Part shown: positions 25,331 through 36,300 of the stretch, one piece after another
Layout of the letters: every line of letters starts with the position of its first letter
Position numbering within the stretch: the first letter of the stretch is position 1
Made by a program: the position numbers and the translations under genes
From: Balamuthia mandrillaris
Taxonomy: Eukaryota > Discosea > Longamoebia > Balamuthiidae
Direction: 5' to 3'
DNA: 64,000 nucleotides
Assembly: GCA_031835245.1 (NCBI GenBank)
Contig: JAVKOQ010000188.1
Span: 39,384-103,383, forward strand
The notes under the pieces: model-generated
The model's database searches: none
What the model saw: the letters and a program-made list of their open reading frames with translations, nothing else
Told to the model about the DNA's origin: nothing

Positions 25331-25624
25331 CTGCGCTACATCTCTGCTTTCTTCTCATTTCTTCTCCGTTATTTTTTCTTAACATATTACTCCTTTCGTT
25401 GTTTTGTTGTTCTGATGGTGGATGCTTTCCTCCTAGGTATGAAACACAAAAGGATCAATTGATGGGTCAGTCTTTCAACATGGAACAGGCCCACATGATG
25501 ACCGAATCTCTCAAAGACACCGTCACCATTGTATATCGCTCTCTCTCTCTCTCTCTCTCTCTGTTCTCTCTCTTCCTGTCTCTTTTGTGCTCCGTTCTCT
25601 CTGCTTCTCTCTCTTTGTCCCTCG

Positions 25625-25667
<43 letters not shown>

Positions 25668-26308
25668 GCTCCTCTTAACATTTTTTCTTTTCAGGTAAAT
25701 ACTCTAAAAGAAACCAAAGCAACCATTCAAAGCACCTTCAAAGACATCAAAATAGACCAAGTGGAAGACCTTCACGATGACCTGGCCGACCTGCTGGAGG
25801 ACTCTAACGAAATCCAGGAGATCCTTTCTCGTTCCTACGCCCTCCCCGACGAAATTGACGAAGCTGATCTTGAACAAGGTTCCACTTTTTCTTCTTTATC
25901 TTTCTCTCCCTTTCTTTTATTGTTTCTTTTTTTTTTATTTGTTGTTCAACTCTTTATTTTTCTGTATGTTTCTTTCTCTCTTTAGTATTCTGTCACTTCT
26001 TTTTTGCTCCATTCTGTTTCTATTCTCTTTTTTTCTCTCTTTCTTTCTTTCATTTTTTCTAACCCTCTCAAAACCGTATGACCGTAGAATTAGCAGCATT
26101 GGACGACTACGACTTTGCAACGGAGGAGACACCATCGTACCTGCAAGACAGCACTCCCTCCATGCCCATCGACGTCGGCGGGCTGGGCGATTGGGGCTCC
26201 ATCCCCTCGGCCTCTCAACCGCAACACGCGCAACCACAGGCCGGCAGACCGGCTCCCGCTCAATCCCTCGTTCTCCCTTCTGTCCCTCAAACTCCTCTCG
26301 AGATCTGA
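24767..26308 (+). CDS. CHMP5: ESCRT-III subunit CHMP5/Vps60
   Basis: Late-acting ESCRT-III protein that, with LIP5/Vta1, regulates Vps4 in multivesicular-body sorting. Exon 1 (24767-24806) encodes MRRFFGAKKPQTP; exon 2 is 29 nt, giving APTLTEATEK; then LDGRVNALDEKIKKLDAELI, RCRQQIGRMRPGPAQNGVK, RALKLLKQKKMYETQKDQL and QSFNMEQAHMMTESLKDT. These match CHMP5 closely (human MNRLFGKAKPK; QSFNMEQAN). The acidic IDQVEDLHDDLADLLEDSNEI and EIQEILSRSYALPDEIDEADL follow. The C-terminus ends PQTPLEI-stop at 26308, where a MIM5-like Leu/Pro segment would bind Vta1-type partners. Four or five introns are stuffed with CT repeats. Confidence 0.95.
24881..24921 (+). repeat. (CT)n tract in CHMP5 intron 1
   Basis: Near-perfect TC run on the coding strand. 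Confidence 0.9.
25033..25098 (+). repeat. (CT)n/(CTCTCG)n tract in CHMP5 intron 2
   Basis: TC run that changes into a CTCTCG hexamer variant over its last 30 bp. Confidence 0.9.
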
Positions 26309-26430
26309 ACTACTCCACGTCCCTCTCTTTTCTCTCTTTCATTTCTCTGAATTCAATTTTTATTTTTCGTTTTTCTTTTTTTCTCTTCGAGAGGAAAAGA
26401 AAGAAAGAACAAGAGAAGAAGAAGAAGAAG

Positions 26431-27088
26431 ATGGAAGAGAACAAGAAGAAAGAAGAGCAACACCCTTACGAGGTGGTGCGACAGCACATTGCCGAGAAGG
26501 CGCCAGAGGAGGTCTGGTTCTACAGCCACACCAAAGGAGAGACCTATGGGGCCTTGTCCAACTTTGCTCCCTCCCCCTTTGTTTTGGGCGGCAAGGAGTG
26601 GCCCACCGTGGAGCACTACTTCCAGGCCCAAAAGTTTGCAGGCACCGAGAAGGAAGAACAGATCCGCCTCTTAAAGAAACCAATGGTTTGTGTTAAACCT
26701 TTTTTTCCTATAGTGATTGATGTCCCTATAACGATGTGTTCCTATATTGATGCTACTCTTTTTTTTTTTTGAACTTTTAAAAAAAAAGGATGCCGCGAGA
26801 GAAGGAAGAAAGAGGAACCAGGAGAACGCGGCCCTTCGGGCGGACTGGCAAGAAATAAAAGATGGGGTGATGGAGAGGGCGCTATACGCCAAGTTCACCC
26901 AGAACGAGCCGCTCAAACAGCTCTTGCTCTCCACCGGCGACAAACGCCTCGTGGAAGACACTTTTACGACGGACGACCGCTACTGGGGCATCGGCACGGA
27001 AGGCAACGGCAAGAACATGTTGGGGGTGTTGCTGATGAAGGTTCGTGATCGGATTCGCGAGGAAGAAGGGGAGACACAGACAAAATAG
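26431..27088 (+). CDS. NADAR (YbiA/DUF1768) domain protein
   Basis: Two exons (26431-26685, 26789-27088) give 184 aa. NADAR proteins are N-glycosidases acting on riboflavin-pathway intermediates or ADP-ribose-linked substrates. Core features: WFYSHTKGETYGALSNFAPS, then GGKEWPTVEHYFQAQKF, and after the intron DAAREGRKRN, LRADWQEIKDGVMERALYAK, FTQNEPLKQLLLSTGD, LVEDTFTTDDRYWGIG and GKNMLGVLLMKVRDRIREE. The YGxLSNF, E-H-Y-F-Q-A-Q-K and WGxGxxxxGxNxLGxxLMxxR blocks are the family hallmarks. A Lys/Glu-rich start precedes them. It begins 122 bp after the CHMP5 stop on the same strand. Whether it serves riboflavin damage control or de-ADP-ribosylation cannot be decided from sequence. Confidence 0.93.
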
Positions 27089-27266
27089 TTTGGAATAAAT
27101 TTTAAATTTTTTCGATCGACAAAATAATTAACAAAAATAGAAGATATAACGACAATAATTTTAGATTGCTTAAAATAATTCAACAAATAAGTGACAAATC
27201 GATAATTTTTTGGAACTTTTTGAATTTTTTTTAGGGGCAAAGAGAGAAAGAAACCTACGACGAGAG

Positions 27267-27373
27267 ATGTTGCGTGGTGGCGTGGTGCGGGGAGCGATGC
27301 AGCTGCGCTCTTCTGCCCTGCCCTCCCTTCCTCTTGCCCGCCGCTACCGCCCCTCTTTACCTTGTTTTGGTAC

Positions 27374-27407
<34 letters not shown>

Positions 27408-29979
27408 GCGTTACTGCTCTAACTCAGCGGAAAACAAAGGGGACGAGCGGAGGAGAAGCCAGGAGCAGCGGCACCCCCACAGCCAAGCTGGGGAGACCAT
27501 GAGGATGGCTACGAACAAGCAACACACAGACAAGCTGCAAGCGCTGGCGCGGGGAGGAGGCCGCCTTCAGGCAGGAGCGTTGAGCAACGCACTGGAAGAG
27601 AGGGCTAGAGCAGGAGTGAGAGCAGAAGAAAAGGCCTACATGGAGGTCCTCAAGCGGTGCAAGAAGGAGAGGGCCTTGCAGGCCAGCCAGGAGGTGCACG
27701 CTCACCTCCTCTCCTCTTACGGCGGAGCATTGTCTTCCGGGCTGGTGGCTTCGCTGATCAGCGTGTATGGGACGTGCGGCCGGCTGGACCTGGCCCGTGC
27801 CCTCTTCCATCAGCAGCAACAACAGCGAGGCAAGGAGGAGGGAGGAACGGCCATGTGGAACGCCATGATGCAGGCCTGCACTCAGTGTGGAAGGGGGAAG
27901 GAAACCTTGCAGCTGTTCCAAGAGATGCAGGCGGCAGGCATGCCAGCAGACGCCTTCACCTTCTCCATTGTGCTCAAGGCCTGTGGAATGAGGAAGGACG
28001 TGGAGATGGGCAAGCGTGTGCATGCTCTGCTGCTCCACCACAACATCCAACCAGATGCGATTCTGTCTTCAACCCTGATCAGCATGTACGGCAAATGTGG
28101 GGAGCTGGAGGAGGCACGTGCGGTGTTCCAGGGCATGAAGGAACGGGACTTGTCGACCTGGAACACCATGATCGCAGTGGAAACTCAAAGCGGCCATGGG
28201 CAGGAAGCCCTGGAGCTCTTCCTAGAGATGGAGCAGGCAGGCGTAGCAGCAGACGGGATCACCTTCTCCACTGTGCTCAAGGCCTGTGGGATGACAGGGA
28301 ACATGGAGGTGGGCAAGCGTGTGCACGCTCAGCTGCTCCGCCGCGGCTTGCTCTCCATCGCCGAGGCAACCTCCTTAATCCGCATGTACAGTAAGGGCGG
28401 ACAGATGGAGGAGGCGCGTGCAGTGTTCCAGGGGATGAAGGAACGGGACGTGGTGACCTGGACCTCCATGATTGTGGCGGAAACCGAAAGCGGCAACGAG
28501 AAGGCTGCTCTGCAGCTGTTTCAGCAGATGCAACGGGCAGGTGTGCCAGCTGACTCTTTTGCGTTCGCCGCTGTGTTGAAGGCGTGTGCGATGGCGGAGG
28601 ACCTGGAGATGGGAAAGCGTGTGCATGGGGAGATGATCCGCAGCGGCTCCTTGGGCATCTCCGAGGCAAACACTCTGGTCAGCATGTATGGCAAGTGTGG
28701 ACAGATGGAGGAGGCGCGTGCAGTGTTCCAGAGCATGAAGGAACGGGATGTGGTGACATGGACCTCCATGATTGTGCAGGAAGCTCAAAGCGGCCATGGG
28801 AAAGAGGCTCTACAACTGTTCCAAGAGATGCAGCGCGCTGGGGTGGCAGCAAATGCCTTTACCTTCGCTGCCTTGCTGAAGGCATGCACAACCACAGCGG
28901 ACCTTAAGACAGGCAAGCAGGTGCATGCGGAGCTGCTGCGCAAGGGCTTGCTTCCCAATGTCGTTCTCTCAACCGCCCTCATCAACATGTACGGCAAGTG
29001 TGGAGAGCTGGAGCAGGCACACAAGGTCTTTAGGGATATGAAGGAGCAGGACGACACCTCATGGAATGCAATGATAGCCATGCACGGGCTGCATGGACAA
29101 GGCAAAGAAGCACTGGCCGCACTGCAGGAGATGCAACAACAAGGCGTACAGCCAAATGCCATCACCTTCATCAATGTGCTGAACGCCTGCAGTCATGCAG
29201 GGCTGGTGGAGGAGGGCTTGGCCTGCTTTGCTGCCATGAAAGAGAGACATGGCCTCCAGCCCACGGTGGAGCATTATACTTGCATGGTGGACCTGTTGGG
29301 GCGAGCAGGGCGGGTGGAGGAGGCGGAAACACTGATCCATACCATGGAGGTCCCTCCTAATGCTGTGACGTGGATGACGTTGCTGGGGGCCTGCCGAGGC
29401 GCCAAGGATGTGGAGCGGGCGGAACGAGCAGCAAAGCAAGCCATTGCGCTGAATCCGATGGATGCGGCCCCGTTTGTGGTGTTGTCCAACATCTTGGCGG
29501 CCGCAGGCCGGTGGGAAGAGGTGGAGAGAGTGCGAAAGGAGATGAAGGAGCGGAAGGTGAAGAAAGAGCCAGGAAGGAGCTGGATCACGGTGGATGGGGA
29601 GGTGCACAGCTTCGTGGTGAAGGACCGCAGTCACCCACGCAGCGCCGAGATCTACCGCCACCTGGACCAGCTGAACCAGGAGATGAAGGCAGCAGGTTAC
29701 CAGCCAGACCTCAACTGGGTGCTGCACGATGTGGCGGACGAGCAGAAGGAGGAGGAGCTGTGCCATCACAGCGAGAAGCTGGCCATGGCCTTTGGGCTGC
29801 TGGCCACGCCACCAGGGCAGCCCTTGCAGATCATGAAGAACCTGCGGGTGTGTGGGGACTGCCACACGGCCACCAAGTTCATCGCCAAGGTGAGCCAGAG
29901 GGAGATCTTGGTGAGGGATGCCAACCGCTTCCATCGCTTCTCTCCTGATGGGCGCTGCTCTTGCGGCGATTATTGGTGA
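27267..29979 (+). CDS. PPR protein with E and DYW domains (organellar RNA editing), copy 1
   Basis: Two exons (27267-27369, 27428-29979), 884 aa. Exon 1 is an Arg/Leu/Ser-rich presumed mitochondrial presequence (MLRGGVVRGAMQLR). The body is PLS-type pentatricopeptide triplets of about 101 residues (303 bp), with P-type motifs such as VTWTSMIVAETESG; five TW/MW-N-x-M repeats are seen. The C-terminus has E/E+ motifs, a PG box (KKEPGRSWI) and a complete DYW deaminase domain: HSEKLAMAFGL gives HxE, CGDCH gives CxxC, and the chain ends CSCGDYW. These residues are expected for a C-to-U editing factor. In P motifs the 5th/last residues are mainly N/D and T/D, which by the PPR code read U and G. Such genes are typical of land plants and sporadic in protists, usually explained by horizontal transfer. 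Confidence 0.95.
27370..27405 (+). repeat. (CT)n forming most of the PPR copy 1 intron
   Basis: The 58-nt intron (27370-27427) is donor gtacgt followed almost directly by a CT run, then a short acceptor stretch. Confidence 0.85.
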
Positions 29980-30120
29980 TCCTCTATTAGAGGATTATTT
30001 AATAATATTGTCTTTATCGGCATAACGAAAGATATTAAGAAATATTTTCGTACGATTGGAAAATATTGCGAACACTAGGATAAATCGACAATAATAATTA
30101 CAACGAAAGAAAAGAAAAAG

Positions 30121-33100
30121 ATGAAGCAACGAGGTGGGGTGACGGCCAGGACCCTGCAGAAGAGGAAACCCTTCCTGCTGAGCAGTGCTTGGCCGCACTT
30201 TCCCGTGTGTTATCCTGTCCGCCGCTACCACTCCTCCTTCTTCTGTCCTAGTTCGTTCTTTGCTTCTTGCTGTTTTCTTCTTGCTGCTTCTTCTTGTTCA
30301 TCTTCGTATTCTTGTTCTTCTTGTTCTTCTTGTTCTTCTTGTTCTTCTTCTCCTTCATCAAGTACTCGCTGACCACAATCAAATAGCGGAAGTCATAACA
30401 GAGGACAAGCGGAGGAGCCCAGGAGAGCAGGGCAGGGTGGCCGGCAGTGCAGAAAGCAAGGCCCCGGAGGTCGGGAGGCACGGACAACGGCAGCTGCAAG
30501 CGCTGGCAAGAGGGGGAGGGCGCGTTGAAGCAGGAGCGCTGAGCAGGGTGTTGGAGGAGATGGAGAGGGCAGGGATAAGAGCGGAGGAGAAGGTAATGCT
30601 GGCCCTGTTACAACGGTGCAAGCAGGAGAGGAACCTCAAGGCCAGTCAGAGGGTGCACGCCCACCTCCTTCGTCTCTTTTCTTCTGACCAACAGGAGCTT
30701 TCCCGCCTGGCCACTTCGCTGATTGCTGCATATGGGGCGTGTGGTCGGCTGGACCTGGCCCGTGAAGTCTTCCACCACCACCAACGAAGCAGAGAGGAAG
30801 AAGGCGGAGCGGCAATGTGGAACGCCATGATGCAAGCATGTACACAGTGCGGGGGTGGAAAGGAAGCCTTGCAGCTGTTTCAGCAGATGGAGGAGGCCGG
30901 CGTGGCACCCAACGCCTTCACCTTCTCCATTGTGCTCAAGGCCTGTGGGCTGGCGAAGGACTTGGAAATCGGCGAGCGTGTGCATGCTGAGGTGCTGCGC
31001 AGGAGCTTGCTACCAAACACCGTTCTTTCAACCGCCCTCATCGGCATGCATGGGGCTTGTGGGAAGACAGAGGAGGCGCGTGCAGTGTTCCAGGGGATGA
31101 AGGACCGGAACGTGGTGACCTGGACCTCCATGATCGCGGCAGAAACCCAAAGCGGCCGTGGAAAGGAAGCCTTGCAGCTGTTTCAGCAGATGCAAGAGGA
31201 AGGGGTGGCCGCAAACGCCTTCACCTTCTCCATTGTGCTCAAGGCGTGTGCGATGGCGGAGGACTTGGAGATGGGAAAGCGTGTGCATGCTGAGGTGCTG
31301 CGCAGGGGCTTGCAATCAAACACCACTCTTTCGACCGCCCTCATCAGCATGTATGGGACTTGCGGGAAAATGGCGGAGGCAAGAGCGGTGTTCCAAGGCA
31401 TGGAGGACCGGAACGTGGTGACCTGGACCTCCATGATTGCAGCAGAAGCCCAAAGCGGCCGTGGGAAGGAAGCCTTGCAGCTGTTCCAAGAAATGCAGCA
31501 GGCCGGCGTGACAGCAAACGCCTTCACCTTCTCCACTGTACTCAAGGCCTGTGGGATGACAGGGGACGTGGAGATAGGCAAGCGAGTACATGCGGAGCTG
31601 CTGCGCAAGGGCTTGCTTCCCAATGTCGTTTCTTCAAACGCGCTGATCAGCATGTACGGAAAATGCGGGAAGATAGAGGAGGCGCGTGCAGTATTCCAGG
31701 GGATGAAGGAACGGGATGTGTCAACCTGGAACGCCATGATTGTGGCGGAAACCCAAAGTGGCCACAGCAAGGAGGCCTTGCAGCTGTTCCAAGACATGGA
31801 GCAGGCCTGCGTGGCAGCAGATGCCCTCACTTTCGCCGCTGTGTTGAAGGCGTGTGCGATGGCGGAGGACCTGGAGATGGGAAAGCGTGTGCATGCTGAG
31901 ACGCTCCGCCGCGGCTCCTTGAGCATCTCCGAGGCAAACGCTCTGATCAGCATGTATGGCAAGTGTGGGCAGCTGGAGGAGGCGCGTGCAGTGTTCCAGA
32001 GCATGAAGGAACGGGACGTGGTAACGTGGAACTCCTTGATTGTGCAGGAGACTCAGTATGGGGATGGCAAGAAGGCTCTGCAGCTGTTCCAAGAGATGGA
32101 GCAGGCCGGCGTGCCAGCCGACACCTTCACATACTCTGTTGTGCTTAGGGCTTGTGCCACCACAGCGGACCTTAAGACAGGCAAGCAGGTGCATGCGGAG
32201 CTGCTGCGCAAGGGCTTGCTTCCCAACGTTGTTACCTCAAACGCGCTGATCAGCATGTACGGCAAATGTGGAGAGCCAGAGGAGGCATGCAAGGTGTTCA
32301 AGCAAATGAAAGAACGAGACGCGATCACGTGGAACGCGCTGATAGCCATGCACGGGCTGCATGGACAAGGCAAAGAAGCACTGGCCGCACTGCAGGAGAT
32401 GCAAGACCAAGGTGTGGAACCAGACGCCATCACCTTCATCAATGTGCTGAACGCCTGCAGTCATGCAGGGCTGGTGGAGGAGGGCTTGGCCTGCTTTGCT
32501 GCCATGAGGGTGAAGCACCACATTCAGCCCACCACCGATCATTTCAACTGCATGGTGGACCTGTTGGGGCGGGCGGGAAGGCTGGAAGAGGCGGAAACAC
32601 TGATCCGTACCATGGAGGTCCCTCCCGATGCTGTGACGTGGATGACGTTGCTGGGGGCCTGCCGAGGCGCCAAGGATGTGGAGCGGGCAGAACGAGCAGC
32701 AAAGCAAGCCATTGCGTTGAATCCGATGGATGCGGCCCCGTTTGTGGTGCTGTCCAACATCTTGGCGGCCGCAGGCCGGTGGGAAGAGGTGGAGAGAGTG
32801 CGAAAGGAGATGAAGGAGCGGAAGGTGAAGAAAGAGCCAGGAAGGAGCTGGATCACGGTGGATGGGGAGGTGCACAGCTTCGTGGTGAAGGACCGCAGTC
32901 ACCCACGCAGCGCCGAGATCTACCACCACCTGGACCAGCTGAACCAGCAGATGAAGGCAGCAGGTTACCAGCCAGACCTCAACTGGGTGCTGCACGATGT
33001 GGCGGACGAGCAGAAGGAGGAGGAGCTGTGCCATCACAGCGAGAAGCTGGCCATGGCCTTTGGGCTGCTGGCCACGCCACCAGGGCAGCCCTTGCAGATC

Positions 33101-33247
33101 ATGAAGAACCTGAGGGTGTGTGGGGACTGCCACACGGCCACCAAGTTCATCGCCAAGGTGAGCCAGAGGGAGATCTTGGTGAGGGATGCCAACCGCTTCC
33201 ATCGCTTCTCTCCTGATGGGCGCTGCTCTTGCGGCGATTATTGGTGA
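30121..33247 (+). CDS. PPR protein with E and DYW domains, copy 2
   Basis: Two exons (30121-30250, 30363-33247), 1,004 aa. Exon 1 gives a basic presumed presequence (MKQRGGVTARTLQKRK). Without splicing, the CTT/CTTGTT-rich intron would be read as a cysteine/serine homopolymer. The PLS array is one triplet longer than copy 1 (six W-N/T-x-M/L repeats). E motifs, PG box and DYW domain follow, with HSEKLA, CGDCH and the terminal CSCGDYW intact. It lies 141 bp downstream of copy 1 on the same strand. Over about the last 650 bp the two genes differ at roughly ten positions, while their upstream repeats are clearly diverged. Different array lengths imply different RNA targets. Confidence 0.95.
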
Positions 33248-33343
33248 TCCTCCCACCTCTCTTAAACATCAAAACAACGATGGAGCTGCAAGGTCACTTC
33301 TTGAAAAAGAACCTTTTTTTTTTTTTTGAAGTTTTCTTCTTGT

Positions 33344-36300
33344 TTATTTTGGTTGCGCTTCTTCTTCTTTCTCTTCTTCTTCTTCTTGCAAGAACTCAGG
33401 GCTGCGTTTCAAAAAACGCAGCAACTGAGCGTATCCCTCGCTTCCGCCTCCTCTTCCTTCGTTCTCTTCCTCCTCGTCATTCTCCTCCTCTTCCGTCTTC
33501 GATGTCGTTGCCAAAATGAAATGGTGAAAGAAGGAAGAGGCAGAGGAAGAGGTTGTGGTCTGTGTCGTAGGCTGCGTGGTTGTGGGTGCGGCCGTAAGTT
33601 CCGTCAACATCATCAGGTACGGCTGTCGCAACGAGGGGCTGCGCTGCAAGGCTGCCAACACGTGACTCACCTTGAGCAATACGGTGGCCAGCAGCAACGC
33701 CCACTGCGTGCACTCGGCGCTCCACATCTCGCTGAAGAGGTAATCCACATCTCTCTGTATCGCTCTTTGTTGCTGTCTTTTCGCTTCTTCATAGTAGCTT
33801 GCATTTTGGTCTCCTTTTGAGGTTTGACCTTCGTTTGTTGAGGATGAGGAGGGTTCATTTGTTGTTTGCTCAGCTTCTTTCTGTTCGATAGAGTTTCGCC
33901 TTCCTATGAACGAGGATTTGAGCCGTTCCATCGTGGAAGAAGGAGAAGCAGATGAAGAAGAGGAAGAAGATGGCACGGGCAAGGGAAGAGATGAGGGGTA
34001 AGGCAAACAAAACTGCACGTGAAGAGAGTGCAGAGCAGAGAGAAGCGCTCGTGCTTGTTCTCTCTCATCCATGCCCTCTCCTCGCAGCAAAGCGGCCGCT
34101 CGCTCTCGCTCTAACCGTAACCACGGCCGCAAAGGACGGGAAACAAGCCCAGCGAAATGAAGAAGTGCTGCTAACTTTTTTTGTTCCAAGAGCTTTCTTG
34201 CGTGTCGCCGCAAAAGCACTTCTATGGCCTCGTACCACACTTGGCCTTCTTCTTCTTCTTCTTCACCTTCCTCTCCTTCTTTCTTTCCTTCCTCTTTCTT
34301 CCTTGTAAATTGTTTGCTCTTTCTTTCTTGCTCTTCTTCCTTCTTCTTCTTTGTGGCTTCCGACTTAAGTTTTCCATTCTCCTTCTCATCGTTGTATACG
34401 GGAGCGTGCACGAAATGAAGAATATCATGAACCAAAGAGAGTTGACCACGATCCAATGCCACTTCCAACAGAGTACAAGCACATCGGGTGCTCACCATTT
34501 GGCCTTCCATATAGCGAATAATCTGCAAATAAGCTGCTGCCGTTTGTAGTTTTTGTTGTTGTCTTCCTCCTCTTTCTCTTTCTTTGTCTCCTTTTCTTTC
34601 TCCTTGCTCTTCACCAGTAGCAAGACATGCTTCGAACATGGCCAAAGGCGTCTCTCCGATTCGTTCGAACAGGAAAGACCAAAAAGCGGCGTCAGTCTTT
34701 CTTGCGCAGTTCACCACCACTTCAGCAAAGTGTTGAGGACAGCTGTTACGAAGGAAGGCTATCACACGTCCCAATGCCGATGTATCTTGATCTCCAACTT
34801 CAGCCTCTTCGTTGTTACTTTTTCTGGGTGAAGTGTTGCGTTGTGGTTTCACATTCTTGTTGCTGTTACTATCGACACCGTTAATGCTCATTTGTCTTCG
34901 CGGGCTTGTTTTTTTATCTTCATCTTCGTCATCTTCATCATCTTTGTCATCATCGTCTTCATCATCATCACTAAACTCGTAGTAATGACCTTCATCACGA
35001 TTGCTAATCGGAGTTGCTGCTCCTTTTGGTGATAAGTTTAAGTTTTCTTGAGAAGAGGCCAAAAGTTTTCTGTTCTGAAGGTCTTTGTTGAAGGCATCAT
35101 AGAAGAGCAATTCGAGTGATTGACTCAAATGCGTGGCATCGTTATAGCTGCAAGTAATGTCCTTCATAAGAGTTAGAAGATTGTCGGTGTCTTTGGTGGT
35201 GTTCATTGCTTGTTGTAGCAAACTATGCACGTATGGATACGTCTGTTTTTTTAAATGTTAAGTAGCGTGAATCAACGGAAAGAAGAAGAAAAGCATAAAA
35301 GCAAAGAAAAGAAATATACAACAAAAAAGTTATTTTAAATGAGAGAGAGAGAGAGGACCTGTATCTGCAGTTTAAATCTAGGAACAGAGCACACAGGCGA
35401 GAAGGACAACACGGAGGTCAACGCCAGCACAACGCCCGAAGAAGGCACAAATCCCACTGGATATACTTCGGCGTTGAAGTCGAACACCATCAGCCTTGCT
35501 TCCTCTCCTCCCTTCATGCTTCCAGTCTCTAATAACGAGCTTGGATACCATAGTTGTAGCCCGTTTGTGCTATAAGTCCACAACGCAACAGTACGTTGTG
35601 GAAGATTGTTTGAAGAAGAAGAAGAAGAAGAAGAAGATACAGGAGAAGTGGCAGCTGGAACTAACCAAAAGGCTTCTACTGCATCTGCAACTTTCTAAGA
35701 GATGAGAAAACGGATTCAACGCGTTAGCAGAAGAAAACCCAAACAGACAGAAGAAAGGAGGAAATGAGAAATGAAGAGAAAGGTGGGCAACACGCAACTA
35801 TGCTTCCAAATGTACTATCAGATAAAGCCAATACTCTTTGTTTGGAGTTAAGCATTAGACATCGAGTAGGTTCCTGATTATTGCGAAGAGAAGACGAAGA
35901 TGATGATTGAGAGACATGAGATGGTGTTGGTGGAGGCAACAGCAATAACGACATGTCTTCCAATGAAGGAGCTACAACAGACAACCGTTGTATCAAAGTG
36001 AGTTCGAGTTCTGTATATTTACCATTGTGCACGTCAGTTGAAGAATGAAGAGAGAACGAGAATACAAACAACGCACAAACGGGAGAGAATAGAGAACAAA
36101 AACTAGAACGAGAAAAGCAAATAAAGAGAACAGAACCTTGTCCGTTAAGAGAGGGAGTGATAAGATATTGATACAAATAGGCATCAGCAGTAAATACTAC
36201 AAGAGAGCGATCGTTGCAGTCAAGAGAAATCGGACGTCTGTTCTTCAAAACTGGAACTCTGCGCAAAAGAGCACTGTTGGCCAGGTGTTGTTTTGGGTAG

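Noticed and set aside
30251-30362. Cysteine/serine-rich N-terminus of PPR copy 2 if unspliced
   Set aside because: GT-AG splicing at 30250/30363 preserves frame and joins a basic presequence to the PPR body, as in copy 1.
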